The position numbers and the translations under genes are program-made. Under the pieces are notes generated by a model. That model had not been told where the DNA came from, did no database searches, and saw nothing but the letters and a program-made list of their open reading frames with translations. Positions 1 through 7,830 of a stretch of DNA of 64,000 nucleotides are shown here, piece by piece (the first letter of the stretch is position 1; the number at the start of each line of letters is the position of its first letter). This DNA is from JABWBP01 sp964522165 (lineage in GTDB: Bacteria > Calditrichota > Calditrichia > RBG-13-44-9 > J075). Where the stretch lies: contig CAZFVV010000009.1 in assembly GCA_964522165.1 (NCBI GenBank), positions 1-64,000 on the forward strand, in the 5' to 3' direction.

Positions 1-711
1 CGCATCCTGGGATTCAGCGAGGTTCCGGAGACGCCGGAATTGGCGGCCCTGGCGCAGGAGCACGGTTTGCCGCTGATCTACGATATGGGCAGCGGGATCA
101 TCGAAGATCTGCGGCAGTGGGGCTATCCTTATGAGCCGGTCGCGCGGGAAATCATGGAATTGGGGGTGGACGTGGCCACCTTCAGCGGCGACAAAGTGCT
201 GGGCGGGCCCCAGGCGGGGATCATCATCGGCAAAAAAAAGTGGCTGGATAAAATCAAGAAGAACCACCTTGCCCGGGCCCTGCGCTGCGATAAACTGATC
301 TTTGCCGCCCTGGAGGCCACCCTGCGCCTGTATTTGCAGCCGGAAACCCTGCCGCAAAACCTTCCGGTAGCGGCCCTGTTGACGATCTCCCGGGAAGAGC
401 TTCTCCGGCGGGGCGAAACGCTCCGGGCGCAGGTAAAGAACCCCGCGCTGCGCATCGAAGTGGTGGAAACCGATTCCCAGATGGGCAGCGGGGCGCTGCC
501 GCTGGAGAAGATACCCTCCGCGGCTCTGAAAATCGTATCCGCAACCATCTCCCCCGCCCAATTAGCCGGGGCGCTGCGCCGCAACGATCCGCCGATTATC
601 GGCTACATCGAGGAAGAGGCGCTGTTCCTGAACCTGCGCACGGTGAGGAATGAGGAGTTGGAGATACTTGTTCAGGCGTTGAACCGGGTTGTCCATAGCG
701 GGCTTACTTGA
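1..711 (+). CDS. selA: L-seryl-tRNA(Sec) selenium transferase, C-terminal part
   Basis: The gene is cut by the window start; the frame is open from base 1. SelA is a PLP enzyme that converts seryl-tRNA(Sec) to selenocysteinyl-tRNA(Sec) using selenophosphate. The diagnostic stretch FSGDKVLGGPQAG, which carries the PLP-binding lysine, is visible at about 186-224, preceded by the substrate-domain sequence YDMGSGI. The C-terminal small domain follows and ends normally with ENLRTVR-like residues (LNLRTVR) and a TGA stop. The organism therefore probably makes selenoproteins. No SECIS-bearing gene was identified in this window, and selB/selD would lie elsewhere or upstream. Confidence 0.93.
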   Translation, partial: RILGFSEVPETPELAALAQEHGLPLIYDMGSGIIEDLRQWGYPYEPVAREIMELGVDVATFSGDKVLGGPQAGIIIGKKKWLDKIKKNHLARALRCDKLIFAALEATLRLYLQPETLPQNLPVAALLTISREELLRRGETLRAQVKNPALRIEVVETDSQMGSGALPLEKIPSAALKIVSATISPAQLAGALRRNDPPIIGYIEEEALFLNLRTVRNEELEILVQALNRVVHSGLT

Positions 712-812
712 CGTTAGTACCGCTGTACCGCTTGAAAAAAACGCTTCACCCAAAGGTAGCAAAAATGCTTAGAGACCCTTTATCCCTTATCCTTAATTGA
801 GGAAGCCTTTCC

Positions 813-1211
813 ATGCCCATTCCCGAAGGAAAAACCTTTGAATTTTTAGATGAATCGCACCTCCGCCCGGAGTTTCTGGAGACTTTCGATTTCGACAGCC
901 CGGGGCAATTGATCATTACCGAGACCCGGGAATTCAGCGCGGTATGCCCGTTCAGCGGCCTGCCCGATTACGCTTACCTCAAAATCGAATATTATCCCGA
1001 GGGCGGCAAGTGCGTGGAGCTGAAGTCCCTGAAATACTACATCATCAGTTTCCGGAACGTGGGAATTTACCAGGAAGCCGCCACGAAGCGGATTTACCGG
1101 GACTTGAAACAGCTGCTGCAAATCCCGCGGCTGCGGGTTACCACGGTGTACAACACCCGGGGCGGCTTCGATACTACCTGCATCGAGGGCAGTCTGGAGA
1201 GAGCAGTGTAA
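813..1211 (+). CDS. queF: NADPH-dependent 7-cyano-7-deazaguanine (preQ0) reductase
   Basis: QueF reduces the nitrile preQ0 to the aminomethyl preQ1 in queuosine tRNA modification; it is a cytoplasmic T-fold enzyme. The 132-residue protein is of the short, single-domain type. It shows the catalytic cysteine in AVCPFSGLPDYA (about residues 46-57) and the NADPH-binding pattern ELKSLKYYIISFRN (about 69-82), both typical of the family. The ATG at 813 follows an AGGAAG-like ribosome site. The neighbour downstream is pyruvate kinase, which is unrelated metabolically. The stop codon abuts a run of AATTGCC words. Confidence 0.96.
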   Translation: MPIPEGKTFEFLDESHLRPEFLETFDFDSPGQLIITETREFSAVCPFSGLPDYAYLKIEYYPEGGKCVELKSLKYYIISFRNVGIYQEAATKRIYRDLKQLLQIPRLRVTTVYNTRGGFDTTCIEGSLERAV

Positions 1212-1256
1212 AATTGGCAATTGCCAATTGCTAATTGCCAATTAGCAATTAGCAAT
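1212..1256 (+). repeat. AATT-GCC/GCT/AGC word array
   Basis: Six or more AATT words alternate with three-base spacers (GGC, GCC, GCT, GCC, AGC, AGC), giving a nested self-complementary array that starts directly after the queF stop codon. The same words recur at 58313-58334, where they supply the last codons and stop of another gene. The function is unknown. Confidence 0.8.
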
Positions 1257-1258
1257 CG

Positions 1259-1334
1259 GAGTGTTCCGCCGCGAAGCGGTTCCTTCGGAAAAGGAATGGT
1301 GCCGCTGCAAAACTGAAGTTTTGCACTCCACCGC
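1259..1334. repeat. hairpin cluster upstream of pyk
   Basis: There are three short inverted repeats in succession: CCGCGAAGCGG, TTCC-TTCGGAAAA-GGAA, and a perfect 8-bp stem GCAAAACT-GA-AGTTTTGC at 1307-1324 followed by ACTCC. A closely related hairpin with the same TTTTGCACTCC tail occurs at 45802-45828. Related CCGCGAAGCGG elements are seen near 12660 and 31981. It lies in the pyk leader, so it could act on pyk expression or simply be a dispersed repeat. Confidence 0.6.
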
Positions 1335-1356
1335 AGCATAAAACGAAAGCGCAAAT

Positions 1357-2913
1357 ATGTCCGCCAAAAACGAGTTTTTATTGACCAAAATCATTGCCAC
1401 CCTCGGCCCCGCCAGCGCGAGCGTGGAAACCATTCTGCAACTGATCGAAGAGGGCGCGCGGGGGTTTCGCATCAATTTTTCCCATGGCGCTTTTGAGGAG
1501 CACGAGCGCATCCTGAACAACGTCCGCCGCGCCGGGGAGCAGGCCGGCGTTCCCGTGGCTGTGATCGGCGACCTCTCCGGGCCGAAAATCCGCGTCGGCA
1601 AAGTGGCGGAGGGCGGGGTGCGCCTGGCCGCGGGCGCGACGGTCGCCTTCCAAAAAGAGCCGGTGGTCGCCGGAGAGCCGGGAGGGGACGGCCCGGGGGA
1701 GATTGTTTTTTCCACCACCTATCCCCGTTTCGTGGAGGAAGTAAAACCCGGCCAGCAGGTGTTGTTAGACGACGGTTCGGTGCGCCTGGTATGCGTGGAT
1801 AAAACCGGGAAAGGCGGGAAAGCGAAGCTGCTTTGCGAAGCGCGAAACGGCGGGCTGATCACCTCCGGCAAGGGCATCAACCTTCCCGACACCGAACTCT
1901 CCCTGCCGGCCCTCACCGAGAAAGACCATCACTGCATCAGGTTTGCCGTGGAAAAGGGTTTCGACTTCCTGGCGCAGAGCTTTGTGCGCAACGGAGAAGA
2001 CGTGCGCCTGCTCAAAGACCGCCTGCGCGAGCTGGGGGTGCGCCCCACCCGCCCGCGCTCCCGGAAAAAGCGGGATCTGCAATTTGCCATTATCAGCCGG
2101 GAATTCCGGGAGTTCATCCCGGTGATCAGCAAGATCGAAAAACCGCAGGCGGTGGCGAATTTGGAAGAGATCATCGCAGAAACCGACGCCGTGATGGTGG
2201 CGCGGGGCGATTTGGGAGTGGAAATGGACCTGGCGGAGGTGGCGGTGCTGCAAAAACGGATTATCGGCTTGTGCCACGACTACGGCATGCCGGTGATCGT
2301 GGCCACCCAGATGCTCCAGAGCATGATCGAATCGCCGGTACCGACCCGGGCGGAGGTCTCCGACGTGGCCAACGCTATCTTCGACGGGGTGGACGCGGTG
2401 ATGCTCTCCGGGGAAACCGCGGTAGGAAAATGGCCGGTGGAAGCGGTGCGGATGATGAACCGCATTGCCGCTAAAACCAACCAGTACCTGCGCTCCCGGG
2501 CGGTGGACAGCGCGACCCCCCGGAAGCTGCAAGTATTGAAACAGCGCACCCCGGCGCTGGCGCACGGGGTAAAAACCATCGTGCGCGACATCGACGCCCG
2601 GCTGATCGTCGTCTGGTCCTCCATGGGCGGGGCGGCGATATTTCTCTCCCAGCAACGAATGCCCCGCCCGATCATCGCCTTCAACGCCAACCCGGAAATT
2701 CTCCGCCGCATGGCCCTTCTCTACGCCCTTACCCCGGTTTTTATGGAACAGCCCTCCAGCACCGCCCAATTCTTAAAACAGGTCGATGAGCTTTTGTTGG
2801 AAAAGAAGTGGGCCAGCCGCAACGACCCGGTGGTTTTTGTGCTGGCGCAACCGATTCAGCAGACCGGCATCGCCAATGAAATCTGCATCCATTACGTGGG
2901 AGAAAGTTTATGA
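1357..2913 (+). CDS. pyk: pyruvate kinase
   Basis: Pyruvate kinase transfers phosphate from phosphoenolpyruvate to ADP in the last step of glycolysis. Seen in order: the N-terminal TKIIATLGPAS, the NFSHG motif, the B-domain lid (about residues 70-170), the catalytic region MVARGDLGVEM with ISKIEKPQAV just before it, and SGETAVGKWPVEAV. A C-terminal domain ends in ICIHYVGE. At 518 residues it is longer than the usual 470-480. Part of the excess is a basic insertion around residues 228-245 (VRPTRPRSRKKRD), between the barrel strand after LRELG and the FIPVISKIEK strand. The stop overlaps the next ATG by four bases, so translation is probably coupled to the DUF4136 lipoprotein. Confidence 0.96.
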   Translation: MSAKNEFLLTKIIATLGPASASVETILQLIEEGARGFRINFSHGAFEEHERILNNVRRAGEQAGVPVAVIGDLSGPKIRVGKVAEGGVRLAAGATVAFQKEPVVAGEPGGDGPGEIVFSTTYPRFVEEVKPGQQVLLDDGSVRLVCVDKTGKGGKAKLLCEARNGGLITSGKGINLPDTELSLPALTEKDHHCIRFAVEKGFDFLAQSFVRNGEDVRLLKDRLRELGVRPTRPRSRKKRDLQFAIISREFREFIPVISKIEKPQAVANLEEIIAETDAVMVARGDLGVEMDLAEVAVLQKRIIGLCHDYGMPVIVATQMLQSMIESPVPTRAEVSDVANAIFDGVDAVMLSGETAVGKWPVEAVRMMNRIAAKTNQYLRSRAVDSATPRKLQVLKQRTPALAHGVKTIVRDIDARLIVVWSSMGGAAIFLSQQRMPRPIIAFNANPEILRRMALLYALTPVFMEQPSSTAQFLKQVDELLLEKKWASRNDPVVFVLAQPIQQTGIANEICIHYVGESL

Positions 2914-3431
2914 GGAAAATTTTCCGGTTAACCCGGCTGGTTCCCGGTTTCGTGGCATTTCTGCTGCTCTTAGGCGGCTGTTCCATCAAAGTGCGCCATG
3001 AGTATGACCGCAAGATAGATTTTAGCAAATATCACTATTACACCTGGCTGAGTAAACCGGTGGCCCGGCAAAACCCTGCCCTGGCGCAGGCGACCGAATC
3101 CGCCATCGAGCAACAGTTGGCCGCCGGAGGCTATGCGCCGGCTCCCCCGGACGAAGCGGATTTCGGGATACAATATTACGGAAGAGCAAAAGGCCGGGTA
3201 GAGGTGATCGACTACGATTTTAGCGCCTGGAAAGAAGATTATGGCGACCAGGAGCTGGATATCCCGGCCGCTGAGGAAGTAACCCTGGTTATCGAGATCA
3301 TCGACTTGAAAAAACGGCAACTCTCCTGGCGCGGTTGGGCGGGGATTCTCATTAAAGATAAGGCAAACCTGGAAGCGGCGGCTCAAACCACGGCGCTGAA
3401 AATTTTAGAAAAATTTCCTCCTCAAAAATAA
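2910..3431 (+). CDS. DUF4136-family lipoprotein
   Basis: This 173-residue exported protein has a signal peptide ending in the lipobox LLGGC (Cys at about residue 24), so it should be a membrane-anchored lipoprotein. The mature part begins with the family signature VRHEYDRKIDFSKYHYYTWL. It continues with the alternating pattern typical of DUF4136: a middle segment on the bacterially conserved 'DFGIQYYGRAKGR' pattern and a C-terminal IIDLKKRQLSWRGWA. The family role is unknown. It overlaps pyk by four bases, an arrangement that implies co-expression but not a shared function. Confidence 0.85.
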   Translation: MRKIFRLTRLVPGFVAFLLLLGGCSIKVRHEYDRKIDFSKYHYYTWLSKPVARQNPALAQATESAIEQQLAAGGYAPAPPDEADFGIQYYGRAKGRVEVIDYDFSAWKEDYGDQELDIPAAEEVTLVIEIIDLKKRQLSWRGWAGILIKDKANLEAAAQTTALKILEKFPPQK

Positions 3432-3492
3432 ATCCCATGAAGCATTTTAATCAATTTTAGCATATATTTTTTTCTCAGGAAAAGGAACCAGC

Positions 3493-4536
3493 ATGGCATC
3501 GGAAAATAATCCTACCTCGATTTCCAAATCGGGGCGCCTTTTGATCAATTGCGCCGCTTTTGTCGTTGTCACCGCAGGAATTCGCGCCGCCAACTCCCTG
3601 TTCGTACCCTTTCTGTTGTCGCTGTTCATTGCCATTATTTGCCTGTCTCCTTATTTGTGGCTTCAAAAGCGGAAGGTGCCTACCGGCGTCGCCTTGTTGC
3701 TGGTCATTCTGGGCATTCTGGCGATCGGTTCGACGATCGGAACCGTGGTGGGGGCGTCGGTCAACAGTTTTGCCAATAATTTGCCCCGTTATTCTGCTAT
3801 TTTGAGGGAAAAAACCCTCCTCATCACCGAATTGATGGCCAATGCCGGATTTAAGCTTCCCAACGTTCCGCTTACGGAAACCCTGGGCCTGGATGAACCG
3901 CTGCAACTAATCGGGGGATTCTTAGGCGCCCTGGGTAAGGTGCTCAGCAATACCGTGCTGATCATCCTGACGGTGGTGTTCATCCTCTTAGAAGCCTCGA
4001 GCTTCCCGGCCAAGCTGCGAGTGGCGTTCCAAAGCCCGGAAACCTCTCTCAACAATTTTGACAAGGTTCACGAGAACATCAAGCGCTACATGGCTTTGAA
4101 AACCCTGGTCAGCCTGGGTACCGGTTTCTTCGTCGCCATCTGGCTGCTCATCTTAGGAATTGATTATCCCCTGCTCTGGGGATTGATGGCTTTTTTGCTG
4201 AATTACATTCCCAATATCGGTTCCATAATCGCGGCGGTGCCCGCGGTGCTGTTGGGATTAATTCAATACGGATTCGGCTCCGCCTTGCTGGTAACCGGGG
4301 GGTACCTGGTGGTCAATTTCGTATTTGGCAACATGCTGGAACCGCGATTGATGGGGCGGGGGCTGGGGTTATCTACCCTGGTGGTGTTCTTATCGCTGGT
4401 TTTCTGGGGATGGGTTTTGGGACCGGTGGGAATGCTGCTCTCGGTTCCCTTGACCATGACGGCCAAAATCGCCCTGGACAGCAACGAGGATACGCGCTGG
4501 CTTGCGATCATGCTGGGTTCTTCCAAACAAGCGTAA
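3493..4536 (+). CDS. AI-2E family (PerM/TqsA-like) membrane transporter
   Basis: This integral inner-membrane protein of 347 residues has about seven or eight hydrophobic segments. It shows the typical layout of the AI-2E/PerM family: two N-terminal helices, an amphipathic segment (about 75-150), and then a dense C-terminal membrane block. That block contains LLWGLMAFLLNYIPNIGSIIAA-type sequence (written here in part: FLLNYIPNIGS), the family hallmark. Members export autoinducer-2 or act as Na+/H+ antiporters; the substrate cannot be read from sequence. The ATG at 3493 is preceded by AAGGA. It is monocistronic, with 60-bp gaps on both sides. Confidence 0.9.
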   Translation: MASENNPTSISKSGRLLINCAAFVVVTAGIRAANSLFVPFLLSLFIAIICLSPYLWLQKRKVPTGVALLLVILGILAIGSTIGTVVGASVNSFANNLPRYSAILREKTLLITELMANAGFKLPNVPLTETLGLDEPLQLIGGFLGALGKVLSNTVLIILTVVFILLEASSFPAKLRVAFQSPETSLNNFDKVHENIKRYMALKTLVSLGTGFFVAIWLLILGIDYPLLWGLMAFLLNYIPNIGSIIAAVPAVLLGLIQYGFGSALLVTGGYLVVNFVFGNMLEPRLMGRGLGLSTLVVFLSLVFWGWVLGPVGMLLSVPLTMTAKIALDSNEDTRWLAIMLGSSKQA

Positions 4537-4589
4537 GATTCCTCTCATTTAATGGCTTAAACATTATCCACTAACGACAGGATTTGCGT

Positions 4590-5516
4590 ATGAAACTGCC
4601 CCCAACCGCTAATTACCTTCCGCTACGATTGATTGCAATTGGGATGTTATCGTGGCTGCTTTTTGCCATGCTGAGCGCCTGCGCCCACAAAAAAATTGCC
4701 ATGCCCCCGGTAACGCCGGCGCCTACGGGGAGCTATCACTTCGGCAAATTCGTCTGGCATGATCTCCTGACCAATGATATACCCTCGGCAAAAAAATTCT
4801 ACGGGGCGCTTTTCGGATGGGAATTCGAGAGCAGCCAGCCCGGAGATACCGCTTTCACGGTCATCAAGTACAAAGGTCTCCCAATCGGAAGCATGATCTA
4901 TATAAAGCGATTGAACCCGGAGGTCAGCGAATCCCGCTGGCTGGCTTCCCTCTCGGTGGCGGAGGTGGAACAGGCGGTGGAACACTTTCGCACCCATGGC
5001 GGGAAAATATACCGGGAGCCGAAAAATTATCCTGACCGGGGGCGCCTGGCCGTGGTAGGCGACCCGCAGGGAGCGGTGCTGGCCTTGCTGAAGGCGAGCG
5101 GCGGCGACCCGGCGGATGAGAAACCGGAATTCAACCAGTGGTTTTGGCATGAATTGATTACCGAAAACCCCGTGGAAGCGATAACTTTCTACGAGTCGCT
5201 GGTCGGTTACCGGCACGAAGCCCGGGAAGTACGGGAAGGGATAACCTATTATGTTCTTAAGAATGAGACCGTTCCCCGCGCCGGGGTCTTGAAGGCTCCC
5301 TGGGAGGGGATCCAGCCGGTCTGGCTGCCATACATCCGGGTGGAAGAAGTCCCGCCGCTGGCTGCGCGGGTGGAATCGTTGGGCGGGCGGCTCATTCTTG
5401 CTCCCGATTCAACCATCCGCAACGGCAGCGTGGCAATTATCGCTGATCCTACCGGGGCCGCCGTGGCCATTCAAAAATGGCCTTTTGAAACATCTGAAAG
5501 GAGTGAATCCCAATGA
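4590..5516 (+). CDS. VOC (glyoxalase-fold) domain lipoprotein
   Basis: The start is taken at the ATG at 4590, six bases inside a TTG-started frame, because AGGA lies just upstream. An N-terminal hydrophobic segment ends in the lipobox LSAC, predicting a lipoprotein. Two tandem VOC modules follow, each opening with F-W-H-(D/E)-L and an S/E-x-F-Y-x-x-L helix: KFVWHDLLTNDIPSAKKFYG and QWFWHELITENPVEAITFYE. VOC proteins include glyoxalases, dioxygenases and antibiotic-binding proteins; a lipid-anchored double VOC protein has no assigned reaction. The stop overlaps the next start by four bases (ATGA). Confidence 0.85.
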   Translation: MKLPPTANYLPLRLIAIGMLSWLLFAMLSACAHKKIAMPPVTPAPTGSYHFGKFVWHDLLTNDIPSAKKFYGALFGWEFESSQPGDTAFTVIKYKGLPIGSMIYIKRLNPEVSESRWLASLSVAEVEQAVEHFRTHGGKIYREPKNYPDRGRLAVVGDPQGAVLALLKASGGDPADEKPEFNQWFWHELITENPVEAITFYESLVGYRHEAREVREGITYYVLKNETVPRAGVLKAPWEGIQPVWLPYIRVEEVPPLAARVESLGGRLILAPDSTIRNGSVAIIADPTGAAVAIQKWPFETSERSESQ

Positions 5517-5836
5517 AATCGTTCTTCAGGCTGACCATGATGGTTTTTGCCGCGGTGCTCGGTTTAACCCTCGCCGCTTGCGGGCCGGCTACCCACGTGA
5601 GCGTCGGGGTGGGTGTTCATGTGCCGGGAGGCTGGGGACCCTATGGTCCCTATCCCGGCGGAAGCGTATGGGTAGGCTCGCCGGTCTATCCCCCTTATTA
5701 TTATCCCTTAAAGCCCGGGGAAGACCAGAATCGGGAGTTCGTGCGGAATGCCGGCAAAGAAGAAGTGATTTTTACAGGCGTTCAGGAATTTCCGGTTGAC
5801 CCGGGTGAGGCTCCTGCGAGCCGGCCTGCCGAATAA
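5513..5836 (+). CDS. small Gly/Pro/Tyr-rich lipoprotein
   Basis: This 107-residue protein has a signal peptide and the lipobox LAAC (Cys at about residue 23). The mature N-terminus is rich in Gly, Pro, Val and Tyr (GVGVHVPGGWGPYGPYPGG; VYPPYYYP), a low-complexity surface-protein composition. I recognise no domain. It is translationally coupled to the VOC lipoprotein by a four-base overlap, and an AAGGAG ribosome site lies inside that gene. The two may work together at the cell envelope; this is inference from the overlap alone. Confidence 0.75.
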   Translation: MKSFFRLTMMVFAAVLGLTLAACGPATHVSVGVGVHVPGGWGPYGPYPGGSVWVGSPVYPPYYYPLKPGEDQNREFVRNAGKEEVIFTGVQEFPVDPGEAPASRPAE

Positions 5837-5964
5837 CCGGCAGCAGAGAGTAGCAGTCAACGTCGTTTCATTAAGGGCATGGGAAATAAAATTTACTATC
5901 TCTACTTTAAGACTTTACAAGTTTATAGGGGAATTCAGCATTTGGAGACTTTTTGTCGCTATTG

Positions 5965-6051
5965 GACATCCCCCCTGCCCCCCTTCAAAGGGGGATTCCG
6001 GCGTAAGCGGTTTAAATTTCCCCCCTTTGAAGGGGGGCCAGGGGGGATGTC
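5965..6051. repeat. long inverted repeat GACATCCCCCCTG…
   Basis: The two arms, GACATCCCCCCTG-CCCCCCTTCAAAGGGGG (left) and its complement ending in GGGGGGATGTC (right), are separated by about 20 bp. Each arm also contains its own CCCCTT-CAAAGGGG palindrome. Similar G-run palindromes are dispersed in many bacterial genomes. It sits in the 333-bp gap (5837-6169) between two convergent genes, where it could terminate both. I see nothing else in the gap. Confidence 0.8.
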
Positions 6052-6169
6052 AAAGGCTGGATAGGTCTTCACTTTTGCACTTTCCTCTTAAAGTCTTAAA
6101 GTAGAATTATTCACCATTCATCACGGCTATCCGGGATTATTTCGCAAGTGATGACAGCGGCTCGATATT

Positions 6170-7612
6170 CTATTTCTGCCAGAACGCCGGGGAGAACAAT
6201 ATTACGACCGTAAACACCTCCAAACGCCCCAGCAACATCAAAAATGAGAGCACCCATTTCCCCAGGAAAGGAATGTGGGCGTAGTTATCCATCGGTCCCA
6301 CGCTGCCCAGCCCCGGGCCGACGTTTCCTAAAGTCGCCGCCACCGCCCCAAATGCGGAGGCGACGTCCAATCCCAGCATCGCCATCACAAATACGCCTAA
6401 AGCAAACATAAAAATATACAGCACGGAAAAACCGAGGATGTTGCTCAGCACCTCCCGGTTGACGGCGGTGTTGCCGATCCGCACCGGCACCACGGCGTGG
6501 GGGTGCAGCAGGCGCACGATCTCCGAAAAAACGAATTTGGTGAGCACGAAAATCCGAATGACCTTCATCCCGCCCCCGGTAGAACCGGCGCATCCGCCAA
6601 TGAACATCAGGAATAACAGGATAACCTGGGAGCCCGAAGACCACTGTTCGTAATCCGCCGTGGCGTAGCCGGTTGTGGTGATGATGGAGGCTACCTGGAA
6701 CAGGGTATCGCGAAATACCTTGAAAACCGGCTGGCGGGAGTGCAGAAAGGTATCCAGGCCGATAAAAAAAGTCGCCAGCCCGATGATCGCCAGGAAAAAC
6801 AGGAATTCCTGGTTTCTCAAATAGACTTTGAAATCTCCGCGCAAAAAACGGTAATGGAGCGCGAAGTTGGTGCCCGCCAGGATCATGAACAAAATTACCA
6901 CGTAATCGATAAACGCGCTGGCATACGCGCCGACGCTGGCGTTGCGGGTAGAATATCCCCCGGTGGCCAGGGTACCGAAGGCGTGGCAAAGCGCTTCGAA
7001 CAAATTCATTCCCCCCAGCATCAGTAAGCCGGTTTGCACCAGGGTAAATACCAGATAAACTCCCCAGAGGATTTTGGCGGTTTCGGCGATGCGGGGAGTG
7101 AGCTTATCCGCCACCGGCCCGGGAACTTCCGCCTTGAAAAGCTGCATGCCCCCCACTCCCAGGAAAGGCAAAATCGCCAGGGAGAGCACGATGATGCCCA
7201 TCCCCCCGATCCAGTGGGTCAGGCTGCGCCAGAACAGCAGCCCGCGGGGCAGGCTTTCGATATTGGCCAGGATGGTCGCCCCGGTGGTAGTGAAGCCGGA
7301 CATGGTCTCGAAAAAAGCGTCGGTAAACGAGGGAATGTAGCCGGAGAGCACGAAGGGAATGCTGCCAAACAGCGAGAAAAACAGCCAGCCGAGCGCGACC
7401 ACTGCAAAACCTTCCTTGGCGCGTAAATCGCCCCGGAAGCGGCTGAGGCGGAACGCCGCAAACCCGGCAAAAAAGGTGATAAAGGCGCTGATGATCAGGG
7501 CGGGATAATCGGTCTCGCCGTAATAGAGTGAGAAGGGAACCGGCAGCAGCATGGTCGCGGCCAGGAACATCATCAGGAAGCCGAGGATATTGAGAGTGCT
7601 GGAAAGGTGCAT
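6170..7612 (-). CDS. trkH: Trk-type potassium uptake protein, membrane subunit
   Basis: The 480-residue K+ channel-like subunit contains the four pore-loop repeats of the TrkH/KtrB superfamily. Seen in order: SGFTTTGATIL, GTLATGGYSTRN, TTTGYATADYEQW and ATLGNVGPGLG, each with the selectivity glycine. About ten hydrophobic segments are evident. The cytoplasmic TrkA partner is encoded just upstream on the same strand (7831-9168), so the two form a Trk uptake system. A 218-bp gap filled with GTCA/TGAC words separates them. No good ribosome site precedes the ATG. Confidence 0.95.
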   Translation of the reverse strand: MHLSSTLNILGFLMMFLAATMLLPVPFSLYYGETDYPALIISAFITFFAGFAAFRLSRFRGDLRAKEGFAVVALGWLFFSLFGSIPFVLSGYIPSFTDAFFETMSGFTTTGATILANIESLPRGLLFWRSLTHWIGGMGIIVLSLAILPFLGVGGMQLFKAEVPGPVADKLTPRIAETAKILWGVYLVFTLVQTGLLMLGGMNLFEALCHAFGTLATGGYSTRNASVGAYASAFIDYVVILFMILAGTNFALHYRFLRGDFKVYLRNQEFLFFLAIIGLATFFIGLDTFLHSRQPVFKVFRDTLFQVASIITTTGYATADYEQWSSGSQVILLFLMFIGGCAGSTGGGMKVIRIFVLTKFVFSEIVRLLHPHAVVPVRIGNTAVNREVLSNILGFSVLYIFMFALGVFVMAMLGLDVASAFGAVAATLGNVGPGLGSVGPMDNYAHIPFLGKWVLSFLMLLGRLEVFTVVILFSPAFWQK

Positions 7613-7826
7613 GGTTGTTTGGTTGTCATTGGCGCTTTGCGCGTCAGTTGCTTTGCGTCATTACGCTGCGCTGTCAATTGCGCTTCGCGCGTCATTGGCC
7701 TGAGGCGTCAGGTGCGCTGCGCGCGTCAATTATTGTCATTGGTTGTCATTCATTGCCCATTAACCTCCGCCCATGAATGACAATCAATGACAGCGAAGCT
7801 TAATGACGCGCGAAGCGCAAATGACG
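7613..7826. repeat. GTCA/TGAC word array between trkA and trkH
   Basis: About nine GTCA tetramers spaced by 6-16 nt GC-rich units (such as TTGCGCTTCGCGC) run towards an AACCTCCGCCCATG centre. They are followed by TGAC tetramers with the complementary units (GCGCGAAGCGCAA), so the whole gap is one imperfect inverted repeat. The same words recur at 41434-41512. The array lies inside the probable trkA-trkH transcript, where it would fold into a long hairpin. Confidence 0.8.
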
Positions 7827-7830
7827 GCTT

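Noticed and set aside
5837..6169. Small proteins in the TrkH-side gap
   Set aside because: Open frames there run across the CCCCTT/AAGGGG palindrome and have no start context.
7613..7826. Possible CRISPR array
   Set aside because: The repeat unit is only four conserved bases, spacing varies from 6 to 16 nt and the spacers are related to one another; there are no cas genes.
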